A stretch of DNA of 64,000 bases, taken from Chthoniobacteraceae bacterium. GTDB lineage: Bacteria > Verrucomicrobiota > Verrucomicrobiia > Chthoniobacterales > Chthoniobacteraceae. Under the pieces are notes generated by a model, which was not told where the DNA came from, did no database searches, and saw nothing but the letters and a program-made list of their open reading frames with translations. A program made the position numbers and the translations under genes. The stretch spans positions 1-64,000 of the forward strand of contig CANFTB010000019.1 in NCBI GenBank assembly GCA_947449735.1, given 5' to 3'. Positions 37,074-45,954 of this stretch are shown here, piece by piece; within the stretch, counting starts at the first letter, position 1; each line of letters opens with the position of its first letter.

Positions 37074-39278
37074 ATGATCGTTTTCGAGCACAGCTTCCCT
37101 GTCTGGTCTATCGCCATGGTGATCGCGGCGGCCGTCGTATGCGGCATTTTTACTGCCTGGCGATTCCTGCAGCGGCGCGCATTCAGTGCGGTTCTTGTGT
37201 GCCTGTATGTTCTCGTCCTTGCCGGAATGACGTGGTGCTTGTTGCTGCCCGGGATTCGCAACACCTACACGCAGGTCCGGAAGCCCCGGTTTATCGTCGC
37301 CTTGGACACCTCGCAGAGCATGACGCTGTCCCCAGCACCGAATATTCCGAACCGGTGGACGACAGCGCAGGAGGCTCTCATTCGACCATGGCTCAAGCAC
37401 ATCACGAGCGAGTGCGACATTGAGTTTTTCCACTTCAACTCCGAACTATCGGAGAACACCCCGATCAGCGATGCCCGCTCGCTCAAACCCGACGGAGCCG
37501 CCACTCGTCTGCGACACTCTCTCAAAAAAATCGCAGACCATTCCGCCGGCCTCAACGTCGCAGGCATGCTGCTTTTAAGCGATGGAACCGACACGGGAGA
37601 GGCGCTGGACGACTGGGCCGGCGTGCCCCAACCCTTTCCCGTCTACACCCTCAGGCTCGAACCGCCCGGGGGCTGGAAGCAGGACCCGGATCTGAGAGTC
37701 GACACCGTCACCACTTCACGCCGCGTCACCCTCGGATGGAAGTCTGAGTTGAAGACAAAAGTCTCTGGACAGGGAACACGGGGATCGCCTGTGACCGTGC
37801 AACTGTTCGAAAACGGTGCACTCAAAGGTGAAATCCCGACCCAAATTCCAGATGAAGGAGGCGAACGCGAGGTGACCTTCGACTTGGAACATCCGAAGAT
37901 GGGGATCTTCAACTACCGCGTGTTTGTTCCTCCGCTGGCAGGTGAAATCAACAAGGAGGACAACGAACAGATGGTGAACGTCGAGGTCGTGGACGCTCGC
38001 AACCGCCTGCTCTACCTCGAAGGCGTCCCGAGGTGGGAATACAAATATCTCCGCAGAGCTCTTCTCTCCGAACGCCAGATCTCCCCGATTATTTTTTTCA
38101 CCGGTTCCGACGGTTCGCCTCAGGGCGGAACACCCGTGGGAAATGTCACGGCGGACATGACGACTCAGCAGTTGGCGTACTTCAAGATCATCATGCTGGG
38201 CAACATCGATGCCAAGGAACTGGGTGCCGCCCGCGCAAAGAACCTCGTCAAGTTCGTGGAGGAGGGCGGAAGCCTCATCCTTCTGGGCGGTGCGAAGGGT
38301 TGGACAGCGGGTGGTCTGGAGGAAACTGATCTTGGCAAAATGCTGCCGGTTCGAGGCGCTGACGTGAAGACTCTCGAGGGAGAGAAGCCCTTCCCCGTAA
38401 AACTGAGCGAGGCAGCCCGTGGGCACCCGGCATTCGCTGGCGATGCGGCGCTCTGGCAGAACATTCCCCCTGTCCTCTCACTTTTCACGGGCTTCGCCCT
38501 CTCCCCAGGAGCTGAGACGCTTGTTACGGCAGACACTCCAAACGGAACGCAACCCGTTGTCGCCACCCAACGCTTTGGCCAGGGAAAGGTCACAGCCATC
38601 CTAACCGATTCGCTTTGGCGCTGGCAGTTGGGACCCGAGGCCGGACGAGCGCGGCCCTACGAGAGGTTTTGGACCCAGATGATTTCCTGGCTGCTCCCCC
38701 GCCAGGAGGCAATCGATGGAATGCGCCTCGAATTCGTCGCAGATCGGGATCAGGTCTTTCTCGGTGAATCCATCGAACTCAGCGCCCGGTTCGGCACTGA
38801 CGACTCGCTAAAACCTGACAGCATCGAGGCAAAGATCACCTTACCCGACAAACGCGAGGTGCCCTACCGGATGTCTCCGCAACTTGTAACACTGCCCTCC
38901 GGCAAGAGTTTCCCGGGATTCAGTGCGACATTTTCCGCGACGCAACCCGGGCTCTATAACGTCAGCGGCTCCGCAAAGATGAAGGGGCAGACCTACGCCA
39001 GCGAGCCTTTCAGCTTTTTCGTAAAGCCGCACTCCCCGGAAACCGTTCCGCGCCCCGCAAAGGTGGAGGTGCTCCAGGCACTCTCCACGTCGAGCGGTGG
39101 ACGCTTCTTCGAGTCTCTCGATTCAATGAACGAGGGCCTCTCCAAACTCCAGTTCCACACAAGCGAGGAAAAACTCTCCGACTACAAGACGCTGTGGCGG
39201 GAGTGGCCGGCGGTCATCCTGCTCATGAGCGTGCTTGCAATCTCATGGGGCTTAAGGAAAAGCCAAAATTTACCGTGA
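37074..39278 (+). CDS. VWA/glutamine-amidotransferase-like membrane protein
   Basis: 734 residues. Two N-terminal membrane helices (about 10-30 and 38-60) precede a VWA-like domain with MIDAS DTSQS near 81-85 (RFIVALDTSQSM). A long middle part includes a class I amidotransferase-like domain (about 300-500; RLLYLEGVPRWEYKYLRRAL, FVEEGGSLILLGG), of the type often found next to DUF4159. A C-terminal membrane helix lies near 708-727 (AVILLMSVLAISWGL). It starts 12 bases after the BatA-like gene. Predicted to be an inner-membrane protein of the same MoxR/VWA complex. Confidence 0.85.
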   Translation: MIVFEHSFPVWSIAMVIAAAVVCGIFTAWRFLQRRAFSAVLVCLYVLVLAGMTWCLLLPGIRNTYTQVRKPRFIVALDTSQSMTLSPAPNIPNRWTTAQEALIRPWLKHITSECDIEFFHFNSELSENTPISDARSLKPDGAATRLRHSLKKIADHSAGLNVAGMLLLSDGTDTGEALDDWAGVPQPFPVYTLRLEPPGGWKQDPDLRVDTVTTSRRVTLGWKSELKTKVSGQGTRGSPVTVQLFENGALKGEIPTQIPDEGGEREVTFDLEHPKMGIFNYRVFVPPLAGEINKEDNEQMVNVEVVDARNRLLYLEGVPRWEYKYLRRALLSERQISPIIFFTGSDGSPQGGTPVGNVTADMTTQQLAYFKIIMLGNIDAKELGAARAKNLVKFVEEGGSLILLGGAKGWTAGGLEETDLGKMLPVRGADVKTLEGEKPFPVKLSEAARGHPAFAGDAALWQNIPPVLSLFTGFALSPGAETLVTADTPNGTQPVVATQRFGQGKVTAILTDSLWRWQLGPEAGRARPYERFWTQMISWLLPRQEAIDGMRLEFVADRDQVFLGESIELSARFGTDDSLKPDSIEAKITLPDKREVPYRMSPQLVTLPSGKSFPGFSATFSATQPGLYNVSGSAKMKGQTYASEPFSFFVKPHSPETVPRPAKVEVLQALSTSSGGRFFESLDSMNEGLSKLQFHTSEEKLSDYKTLWREWPAVILLMSVLAISWGLRKSQNLP

Positions 39279-39317
39279 TCAAAGCTTCCCTTTTGACTAG
39301 AAAAATCCACACCACCC

Positions 39318-39929
39318 ATGCGCCCTCCCCTGCTCCTCGCAACGATCTCTGCGCTCCTCGTTCACGCCGCTCTTTCCGACGCGCAGGCACAGTCCATCAT
39401 TGAGAACGGCAGCTTTGACGACCCAGCCTCTCCCCTCAAGGGATGGACCATCGACTACGCCTTTTCCGGCAATTCGCACTACATGGACAACAAATCCAAA
39501 GTTTCCATCGCCAGCGAGGCCGCCCGAAAGAATGTCGTGCAGTTTGCTTCCGCCGGTGATGCGGGAGTCAAAATGGAGAGCAAGAGCTTCCCCCTTGAAC
39601 CCGGATTCAAATACACCTGCTCGCTGGACATCAAGGGCGCCGGATACCGGGTCTACTTCGCCGGCTACCAGTTCGCGCCCGGAGTGCGCCCCCACGAGAA
39701 CCCCGACCTCGGCGAGCTTCGCATGGTTTACCAGAGCAAGGCGGCGACCGGTTCGAGCGCCGAGTGGAAGCAGGAGCGCTTTGAACTTCCTGGAGTCACT
39801 CTTTCCCAGCAAGCCATCGACCACCTGAAAAAGGTGCGCTACCTCACTGTTTACATCTGGATGGCCAAGCCCGGCTTTGTCGACAACGTGTCCGTTACAA
39901 AAACGGCGGACCCTTCAATGCGCTTTTAG
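39318..39929 (+). CDS. Small secreted protein with carbohydrate-binding-like jelly roll
   Basis: 203 residues with a signal peptide (PPLLLATISALLVHAALSDA, about 3-22, cleavage probably after AQA). The mature part begins NGSFDDPASPLKGWTIDYAF and continues through strands ending in GFVDNVSVTK, the pattern of CBM-like jelly-roll domains. The exact family is not known to me. It lies 39 bases after the VWA gene and 12 bases before the 1193-residue gene, within the same operon, so it may bind a cell-surface glycan near the complex. Confidence 0.75.
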   Translation: MRPPLLLATISALLVHAALSDAQAQSIIENGSFDDPASPLKGWTIDYAFSGNSHYMDNKSKVSIASEAARKNVVQFASAGDAGVKMESKSFPLEPGFKYTCSLDIKGAGYRVYFAGYQFAPGVRPHENPDLGELRMVYQSKAATGSSAEWKQERFELPGVTLSQQAIDHLKKVRYLTVYIWMAKPGFVDNVSVTKTADPSMRF

Positions 39930-39941
39930 CCCCTCATCGGC

Positions 39942-42900
39942 ATGTCCACCCAGTACGCCGCAAAACTCGAGCAGATCGGCCGCAACCTCAACCAGTGGAG
40001 GGCGGAACTGAAGCTCTCGCTTGGTCTGGCGGCAATCGGAGGCTGGATCTGGGCCCTCGGCCTGCTGGACGTTTGGCTGCGCATGGAGCGGCCCGCGCGT
40101 CTGGCCACTTGGTGCATCCTGCTCGTAATCGTGGGGGGGACGGTCTGGCTGGTGCGCGCCGCCCTAAGATCAAGATTCACCCTTGAAAGCGTTGCTGCGA
40201 CGCTCGAAAAGGCGTTCCCGCAACTGGACAACCGCCTCATCAATTACCTTCAACTTTCCAGAAATCCAGAGGCGGATCCCTTCAAAGAGGCCTATGTGAA
40301 GAACGGCGTCCCCGCCTTTCTGAAGCTTGATTTACAGCAGATGCGCGACAGGCCGCGACACCGGCGAAACTGGTTCGCCGCCGCAACAGCCGCAGTCCTT
40401 CTTCTCATCCCGCTTTTTATTTTTGGACAGGCCTGGTCCGTGGCTCTCTGGAGAACGGTGAATCCGTTTACAAACATTGCACCGCCGAGTCTGACCAAAA
40501 TCCTCAACGTCACTCCCGGCGCCACCGCAGTCATACAAGGCGAACCGCTCCTGCTGGCCTGCTCAGTGAAAGGGTTCGAGGGACATGAGGTGAGAGTCGA
40601 AATCGAACCCAGCGATACGGTCAAAAGCGTTTACTCCCTCGGATCCATCCGCGGAGGAGAAGTTCAGGACTTCAGCTACAAAACTCCAAAGGTCACGACA
40701 GGCCTCCGCTACAGGTTCAAAGCCGGAGACGCCCAAGACTCGCCGTGGTTCAGCGTCAGCACCCGCCCCCTGCCGGCTTTCACGAACGTTTCCGTCGCAA
40801 TCATCCCGCCCGACTACATGCGCCTTCCCAAACGCTCCCTTGATGCCAGGGAAGGCCGTCTTGCAATACCGACAGGCTCGAGCGTCCGGCTCACAGCAAC
40901 CGCCAACATGCCGCTCAAGGATGTGCAAACTGCGCTCGCCTCTTCAGAACCGCACCAGTTTTCGATAGTCGACAACAACCCGAACGTTTGGACGGCTAGT
41001 GTTGTCGTCTCAACGGGCACCGCCTTCACCCTGCGTGGCAGGGACGCCGACGGCATTGCCTTCGAAGAATCCATTCCTTTCACGCTCGACCCCGACAAGT
41101 CTGCGGGAATCGAGATCGTCTCCCCGGGCAGCCGGGCCACCCTGCCCAGCGGCGAGCGGCCCCAGATCGATTTCCGGGTGGCCGATGATTTCGGCATCAC
41201 CGAAGTTTTTGTGGAGGAGGTGAAACCGGACGCCACGCTCGAGGACAAAGGCACGGAACTCAAGCGCTGGAAGGTCGGGGCCATGCGCGAATTCCGTCAG
41301 GTGTGGCGCAGCGAAAATCCTGCTCCACAGGGCGCGGACGTGGCTTTCCGCATCGTGGCCATCGACAACAAACCGGACAACCCGAACCAATCAGTCTCGG
41401 CCAATATCGTTTTCAACGCCCCGCCAGCAGTGGAAGCTGCCAAGCAGCGCGAGGCGCTCGACAGAGAGGCACGCAACAACATCGAGTCCGTCATCGCTCT
41501 GCAAAAGCAGAACCTCGCCGATACAACCCGGTACAAGGGCGCTGTCAAAGCCACCGCGGAATCAAAATGGAAAAGTACCGCCGACGTGCAGTCACGCATC
41601 CGAACCACGGTTCACGACCTGCTCTCCAATCCACTCAAGCCGCTCGGCAGCCTCACCACTGCAATGCAGAAGCTTTACGTGAACGAGATGGTGCTTGCCG
41701 TGGACTCACTGCAGTCGATTCCAGCGGCTGACGACAAAAAAAAGGAGGTGCTCGCAAGCGAGGCGGTCGCTCTCCAAACCACTATTTTAAAACACCTCGT
41801 ATCCGCTGTTTCCGCAGTGGACGAGTCAAAGCTCGAACGCAGCGTCACCGGACTCAGCGCTCTTTTGGAGGCCCTTCTCCGCAACCAGGGCAACGCTCTA
41901 AAGCAGACTGCCGCACTGGTGGAAGCCAAGGCAAAGGTTCCGAAGCAACTCGTGGACGCACAGGACCAAATCGGAACCGAAATGACGGCCTTCCTCGCCG
42001 CGTGCAAGCAGGAGGCGGCGCAGTCGGCTCAGACCGACGCGGCCCTTTCCGGAACCATCGAACGCATGACGGCCAAAGCGAACGAGCTCAAAATTCGCGG
42101 CGACATGGTCATAGCGGCGGAGCGCCTGGATCAAAACCAGTCGGCCGACGCTCTCCCAATCCAAGAGCGCATTTTAACCGGACTCAAAGGTCTGCAAGCG
42201 ATGCTCGACCAGATCAAGATGCAGGAGGAGGCCGAAAAACGCGAGCTTCTGATGGACGCCGTCAAGCAGGCCAAGGAGAAACTCAACAAGATCGAGGCCC
42301 TGAACGAAAAAATGAACGAGGCCATGGAGCAGGTCAAAGGACAGAAAAACAAGGACGACCAAAAATCCGACGAGATGACGGAGGACTTTGCAGCGATGAA
42401 GGAGAACATCAAACAAGCGCTCCTCGAAGTTCCAAACGACCTCCACATTTTCACCGAACTGAACGTAGCGAACGATCTGGTGGAGGATGTCTTCTCAGTA
42501 TTTCAGGAAATCGAGCAAAAGGAGGACTCGGAAAACGACGGCGCGGACAAAGTGAAGGAGAGCGGCGCCGCGAAGGATGAGAAAATGCTGGCGGCAATGG
42601 GCGAGGCCCAAAAGCGTCTCGATGCCATGGAAATGTGGCTCGCAGAGAAGCCCGATGAGAAGAAAATAACCGCCGAGGCCTTCGACAAGGCGGAGATGCC
42701 GGAGTCGGGAGTCGCCCTTGGTGAACTTGCCGCCGCAGCACAGGACCTCCTGGGAGATCTTCTCAAAGAGGATCAAAAAATGGCGGAGAAAGCCGACGAC
42801 AGTGCCACCAATCAGGCAATGTCCGACACCCCGGCGGGTGCCGAGGTCGCCGAGGGGGAGATCGCCTCGTTCGCCGCGCAGGGAAAATCCGGCAACCAGG

Positions 42901-43523
42901 CCCCCGATCACAAAGAGCAGGATGGCCGCTCGAATGTCGGCCGCCAGGGCATGGCCGTCGGAGAAACCGCGGCGGGATCCGGCACGATCGGAGAAGGCGA
43001 CAAAAACATCGAGGCACGCCGCACTGAGGAACCGATGCAAAGCGGAAAGGTGGACCTCGCAGGCGAAGCAGATACCAAGGCGACTGGAGGAGGAAAGCTC
43101 GGAACAGGAAAGGCCGACGCCATGGGAATGGGAGGAGGCGCCGAACGCGTCGACTCCATGGAGGCCGGCTCGGATGCGGGCATGGCGGCGCTCATGGCGC
43201 GCCAAGCGGATGCGCTTTACGCCAAGGCCTCGATGAAGAACGTGCGCGTGGATTCGCTCAAAACAGCCTCCCACGAACTGCGGCAGGCAGCGGACGCCAT
43301 AGCGAAGGGAAACATTGAGCAGATGCGCGAACATCGCAAACTGGCCATCTCCTCCTTGAGCCGTGCTACTGCCAATCTTTCAGCAGCTCCTTCCGGCGCG
43401 ATGGAAGCCAAGGGCACGACCGGCGCCCTCGACAGCGTGATTGAAAGCGGGCCGGACCATGCACCCCCCAAATACCGGAGCAAAGTGGCCGAATACTACA
43501 AAGCCCTCAACGGCGCCTTATGA
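39942..43523 (+). CDS. Large membrane protein with coiled coil (DUF4175-like)
   Basis: 1193 residues. Three membrane helices occur near the N-terminus (about 25-43, 54-76 and 147-168), followed by Ig-like beta domains (to about 490). A very long helical/coiled-coil part with many Gln, Lys and Glu runs to about 970, for example AEKRELLMDAVKQAKEKLNK. A Gly-rich, low-complexity stretch (about 985-1090) and a helical end finish the protein. The shape resembles the DUF4175-type proteins that accompany MoxR/VWA clusters. It should sit in the inner membrane with a large periplasmic coiled coil. It is the last gene of the operon; a weak terminator-like hairpin follows its stop. Confidence 0.75.
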   Translation: MSTQYAAKLEQIGRNLNQWRAELKLSLGLAAIGGWIWALGLLDVWLRMERPARLATWCILLVIVGGTVWLVRAALRSRFTLESVAATLEKAFPQLDNRLINYLQLSRNPEADPFKEAYVKNGVPAFLKLDLQQMRDRPRHRRNWFAAATAAVLLLIPLFIFGQAWSVALWRTVNPFTNIAPPSLTKILNVTPGATAVIQGEPLLLACSVKGFEGHEVRVEIEPSDTVKSVYSLGSIRGGEVQDFSYKTPKVTTGLRYRFKAGDAQDSPWFSVSTRPLPAFTNVSVAIIPPDYMRLPKRSLDAREGRLAIPTGSSVRLTATANMPLKDVQTALASSEPHQFSIVDNNPNVWTASVVVSTGTAFTLRGRDADGIAFEESIPFTLDPDKSAGIEIVSPGSRATLPSGERPQIDFRVADDFGITEVFVEEVKPDATLEDKGTELKRWKVGAMREFRQVWRSENPAPQGADVAFRIVAIDNKPDNPNQSVSANIVFNAPPAVEAAKQREALDREARNNIESVIALQKQNLADTTRYKGAVKATAESKWKSTADVQSRIRTTVHDLLSNPLKPLGSLTTAMQKLYVNEMVLAVDSLQSIPAADDKKKEVLASEAVALQTTILKHLVSAVSAVDESKLERSVTGLSALLEALLRNQGNALKQTAALVEAKAKVPKQLVDAQDQIGTEMTAFLAACKQEAAQSAQTDAALSGTIERMTAKANELKIRGDMVIAAERLDQNQSADALPIQERILTGLKGLQAMLDQIKMQEEAEKRELLMDAVKQAKEKLNKIEALNEKMNEAMEQVKGQKNKDDQKSDEMTEDFAAMKENIKQALLEVPNDLHIFTELNVANDLVEDVFSVFQEIEQKEDSENDGADKVKESGAAKDEKMLAAMGEAQKRLDAMEMWLAEKPDEKKITAEAFDKAEMPESGVALGELAAAAQDLLGDLLKEDQKMAEKADDSATNQAMSDTPAGAEVAEGEIASFAAQGKSGNQAPDHKEQDGRSNVGRQGMAVGETAAGSGTIGEGDKNIEARRTEEPMQSGKVDLAGEADTKATGGGKLGTGKADAMGMGGGAERVDSMEAGSDAGMAALMARQADALYAKASMKNVRVDSLKTASHELRQAADAIAKGNIEQMREHRKLAISSLSRATANLSAAPSGAMEAKGTTGALDSVIESGPDHAPPKYRSKVAEYYKALNGAL

Positions 43524-43529
43524 GCCCCG

Positions 43530-43549
43530 CCCGCCCTCTCGCGGGTTTC
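43530..43549 (+). terminator. Weak terminator-like hairpin after the large membrane protein gene
   Basis: CCCGC (43530-43534) pairs with GCGGG (43541-43545) and is followed by TTTC. The T-run is short, so the hairpin may only slow transcription. Its place directly after the operon's last stop supports the call. Confidence 0.3.
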
Positions 43550-43626
43550 GCTCGCCCACGGGGTCCCGCATCGGAACGTGCAAAAGCCGGACGCTTCTTT
43601 TGACCGGGAAACTCGCGAATTGAACG

Positions 43627-45954
43627 GTGCCCGCAAAGCTACCCTCCCCTTACCAACCGAATTGCCTGCGCACCCCGACACGAATGGAGATTCCCAACTA
43701 CCAGCCCTTCTACCTTCAATCCCTTGAGGGGCTGCGAGCTGAGATCAAACGACTCGGCCTGACCGCCCCAGCTGATGAGGACCTGTCCCCCCTTGGAGAG
43801 CCGCTTAGCGTCGACGGCAGGATCATCCCGAACCGGTTTTGCGCACAACCCGTCGCAGGCAACGACGCGGAATCAAACGGAGCTCCTGGCTCTCTGACCC
43901 TCAGGCGCTACACCGCTTACTCGAAAGGGGCGTTTGGTCTAATCTGGGTCGAGCGCACTTCTGCCGTTGACGGTCAGGAGCCGAGAGGGCTGCGCCTTTC
44001 AAGGGATACGGTTACTCGCTTCGCAAAAATGCTCGAGGACATGCGAGCTTCCGCAACCGTAAAGCCGCTGGTGGTGATTCAACTCACTGCGACATCCTCC
44101 GAGGCTATGATCGCCTCCGCAAAATTTGCAGAGGACGCCGGCTTTGATGGCGTCGACATCCAGGGCGACAGGAACACGCTGCCCGGCACTCTGGCGCGCC
44201 TGCGTAACGCTGCACCGGGCCTTCTTTTGACCACCCGACTCTGCGCCTATGAAGGTGTTCGAGGCGGCTTCGGCGTCTCATTGAATGACTTCCGCAAACA
44301 CGACCTAAGCGGTCCCATTACCTTCGCCCGCAGCCTCCTCGAAAGCGGGCTGCAGATGCTGAATGTCACCTCGGCAGGCCCTCGCCTCGTGGGGACGACG
44401 CGAGGAAGTCAACCCTTCGCAGATTTCGAGCGCGGAGACGAACACCCGCTGACCACCATGGCGAGGCAGCTGATGCTGGTGCAGACCCTTCGAGAGACCT
44501 TCCCAACCGTACCGATGGTGGGCACCGGTTTCAGCTGGCTGCGGGAGTTTGCGCCCAATATCGCCTCAGCTGCCATCCGGTCAGGGGTTATGCACTTAGC
44601 CGGCTTGGGACGAGCCGCCCTGGCGTGTCCGGATTTACCATCGCAGGTATTGAGCCGCGGCATGGTGGAAGGCGGCTCCACCTGCATGGTGTGCTTTGCC
44701 TGCTCTCATCTCGCGGAGTCTGGCAGAGAAGTCGGCTGCGTCATTCGGGATCCTGAAGTGTACGGACACGCGTTCCGCGACGCACGTCGCCTGGACGCTG
44801 ACCGGCTCCTGTCGGGTGCCGCCCGGTGTCATCTTTGCGAGGCGGCGCCGTGCAGCGCCAAGTCCCCAACGCGCACAGACATTCCATCCTTCATCAAGGC
44901 CTTCCGCCAAGGACGGACGCAGGATGCCTACGAAGTATTGCGGGCCGGCAATGCTCTGCCCGAAATGGTTTCGCAGACAGGGCCCTCCTGGTGCGAAGCC
45001 GAAGGGGCATGCATCGAGAAAACCCTCAGCGGAGTTGCGGTTCCTATCAGAGACCTCCAATACGCAGCCGCCTGGCAGGCGAGGAACAACGGCATTTCCG
45101 GAATCACCATGCCCGAGGTCAGCAGCCACAAGACTGTGGCAGTCGTCGGCGGCGGGTCTGCGGGCATCTCTGCGGCCGCACGCCTTCTCGAGTTGGGGCA
45201 TCGCGTCCATATTTACGAGGCGTCCAATTGTCTCGGGGGGGTGCCGGCGCGCCTTCTTGCCAGGCATCGCGCCATGGCGGATCCCAGCGGCGAAATCGCG
45301 GCTTTGTTGCGCCCTGCCCTTTCGGCCGGACGCCTTGAGTGCTTTTTCAAAAGGACTCTGGGCAAGGACGTCTTTCTCAAAGATCTAGCTCTCGAATATG
45401 ACGCCGTCCTTGTGAACGTTGGATTGTGGCGCGAGCGCTCACTTGGCAAGGCGTACGGCGTGATTGGCGCGCTGGATCTTCTCGAGCATGGTCTGCCATC
45501 CACTCCGCGGCGTGTCGCTGTGCTGGCTGGGGGAGACAGTGCCATGGACGCGTGCTCTGCCCTTCATGCCCTCGGCACCGATGAGATTTATGTGGTCTTT
45601 GAGGGGTCCAGAGCAGAAATGCACTGGCACATGTCGGACAGCTGGTTCGCGAGACCGGGGGTTCATGCCATGATGAGTTGGAAGCCGCTTGGCTACGCAT
45701 GCGACGTTGAGGGAAGAGTGAACGGTCTCCGCCTGGGGCATTCAGCATTGGGCATTGAGTCGACCCTGCCTGTTGATCTGGTGGTTGAGGCGATGGGTTT
45801 GACCCTCTGCGAAACCGTTCGCTCCGAGCTCGAGACCTGTTCGGGCGTCGTGCATACTGCGGGTGCCATGGTGAATGGAGGAGCCTCAGTCGGCCACTGC
45901 GTTGCAGAAGGTCATGCGGCGGCAGAAAACATCCACAGGCAGCTTTTAAAATGA
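43627..45954 (+). CDS. OYE-like/GltD-like fused flavoprotein oxidoreductase
   Basis: 775 residues from a GTG at 43627 (an ATG at 43684 would give 756); neither start has a Shine-Dalgarno site. The first 350 or so residues form an old-yellow-enzyme barrel of the dienoyl-CoA-reductase type, ending in a cluster motif CMVCFAC plus a further Cys 13 residues on. Next is a GltD/dihydropyrimidine-dehydrogenase-like Fe-S domain (about 398-490, CHLCEAAPC, WCEAEGAC). A GxGxxG-type FAD/NAD(P) domain follows (VAVVGGGSAGISAAARLLEL near 500). The barrel and the GltD-like part are usually separate proteins. It is coupled by ATGA to the YcaO gene. Probable role: flavin/Fe-S reductase for a YcaO product. Confidence 0.8.
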   Translation: MPAKLPSPYQPNCLRTPTRMEIPNYQPFYLQSLEGLRAEIKRLGLTAPADEDLSPLGEPLSVDGRIIPNRFCAQPVAGNDAESNGAPGSLTLRRYTAYSKGAFGLIWVERTSAVDGQEPRGLRLSRDTVTRFAKMLEDMRASATVKPLVVIQLTATSSEAMIASAKFAEDAGFDGVDIQGDRNTLPGTLARLRNAAPGLLLTTRLCAYEGVRGGFGVSLNDFRKHDLSGPITFARSLLESGLQMLNVTSAGPRLVGTTRGSQPFADFERGDEHPLTTMARQLMLVQTLRETFPTVPMVGTGFSWLREFAPNIASAAIRSGVMHLAGLGRAALACPDLPSQVLSRGMVEGGSTCMVCFACSHLAESGREVGCVIRDPEVYGHAFRDARRLDADRLLSGAARCHLCEAAPCSAKSPTRTDIPSFIKAFRQGRTQDAYEVLRAGNALPEMVSQTGPSWCEAEGACIEKTLSGVAVPIRDLQYAAAWQARNNGISGITMPEVSSHKTVAVVGGGSAGISAAARLLELGHRVHIYEASNCLGGVPARLLARHRAMADPSGEIAALLRPALSAGRLECFFKRTLGKDVFLKDLALEYDAVLVNVGLWRERSLGKAYGVIGALDLLEHGLPSTPRRVAVLAGGDSAMDACSALHALGTDEIYVVFEGSRAEMHWHMSDSWFARPGVHAMMSWKPLGYACDVEGRVNGLRLGHSALGIESTLPVDLVVEAMGLTLCETVRSELETCSGVVHTAGAMVNGGASVGHCVAEGHAAAENIHRQLLK

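Noticed and set aside
43520-43603. A 27-codon open frame overlapping the stop of the 1193-residue gene by ATGA, just upstream of the YcaO pair
   Set aside because: It lacks a leader-core pattern expected of a YcaO precursor (no Cys/Ser/Thr-rich core) and sits on a terminator-like hairpin; probably chance.
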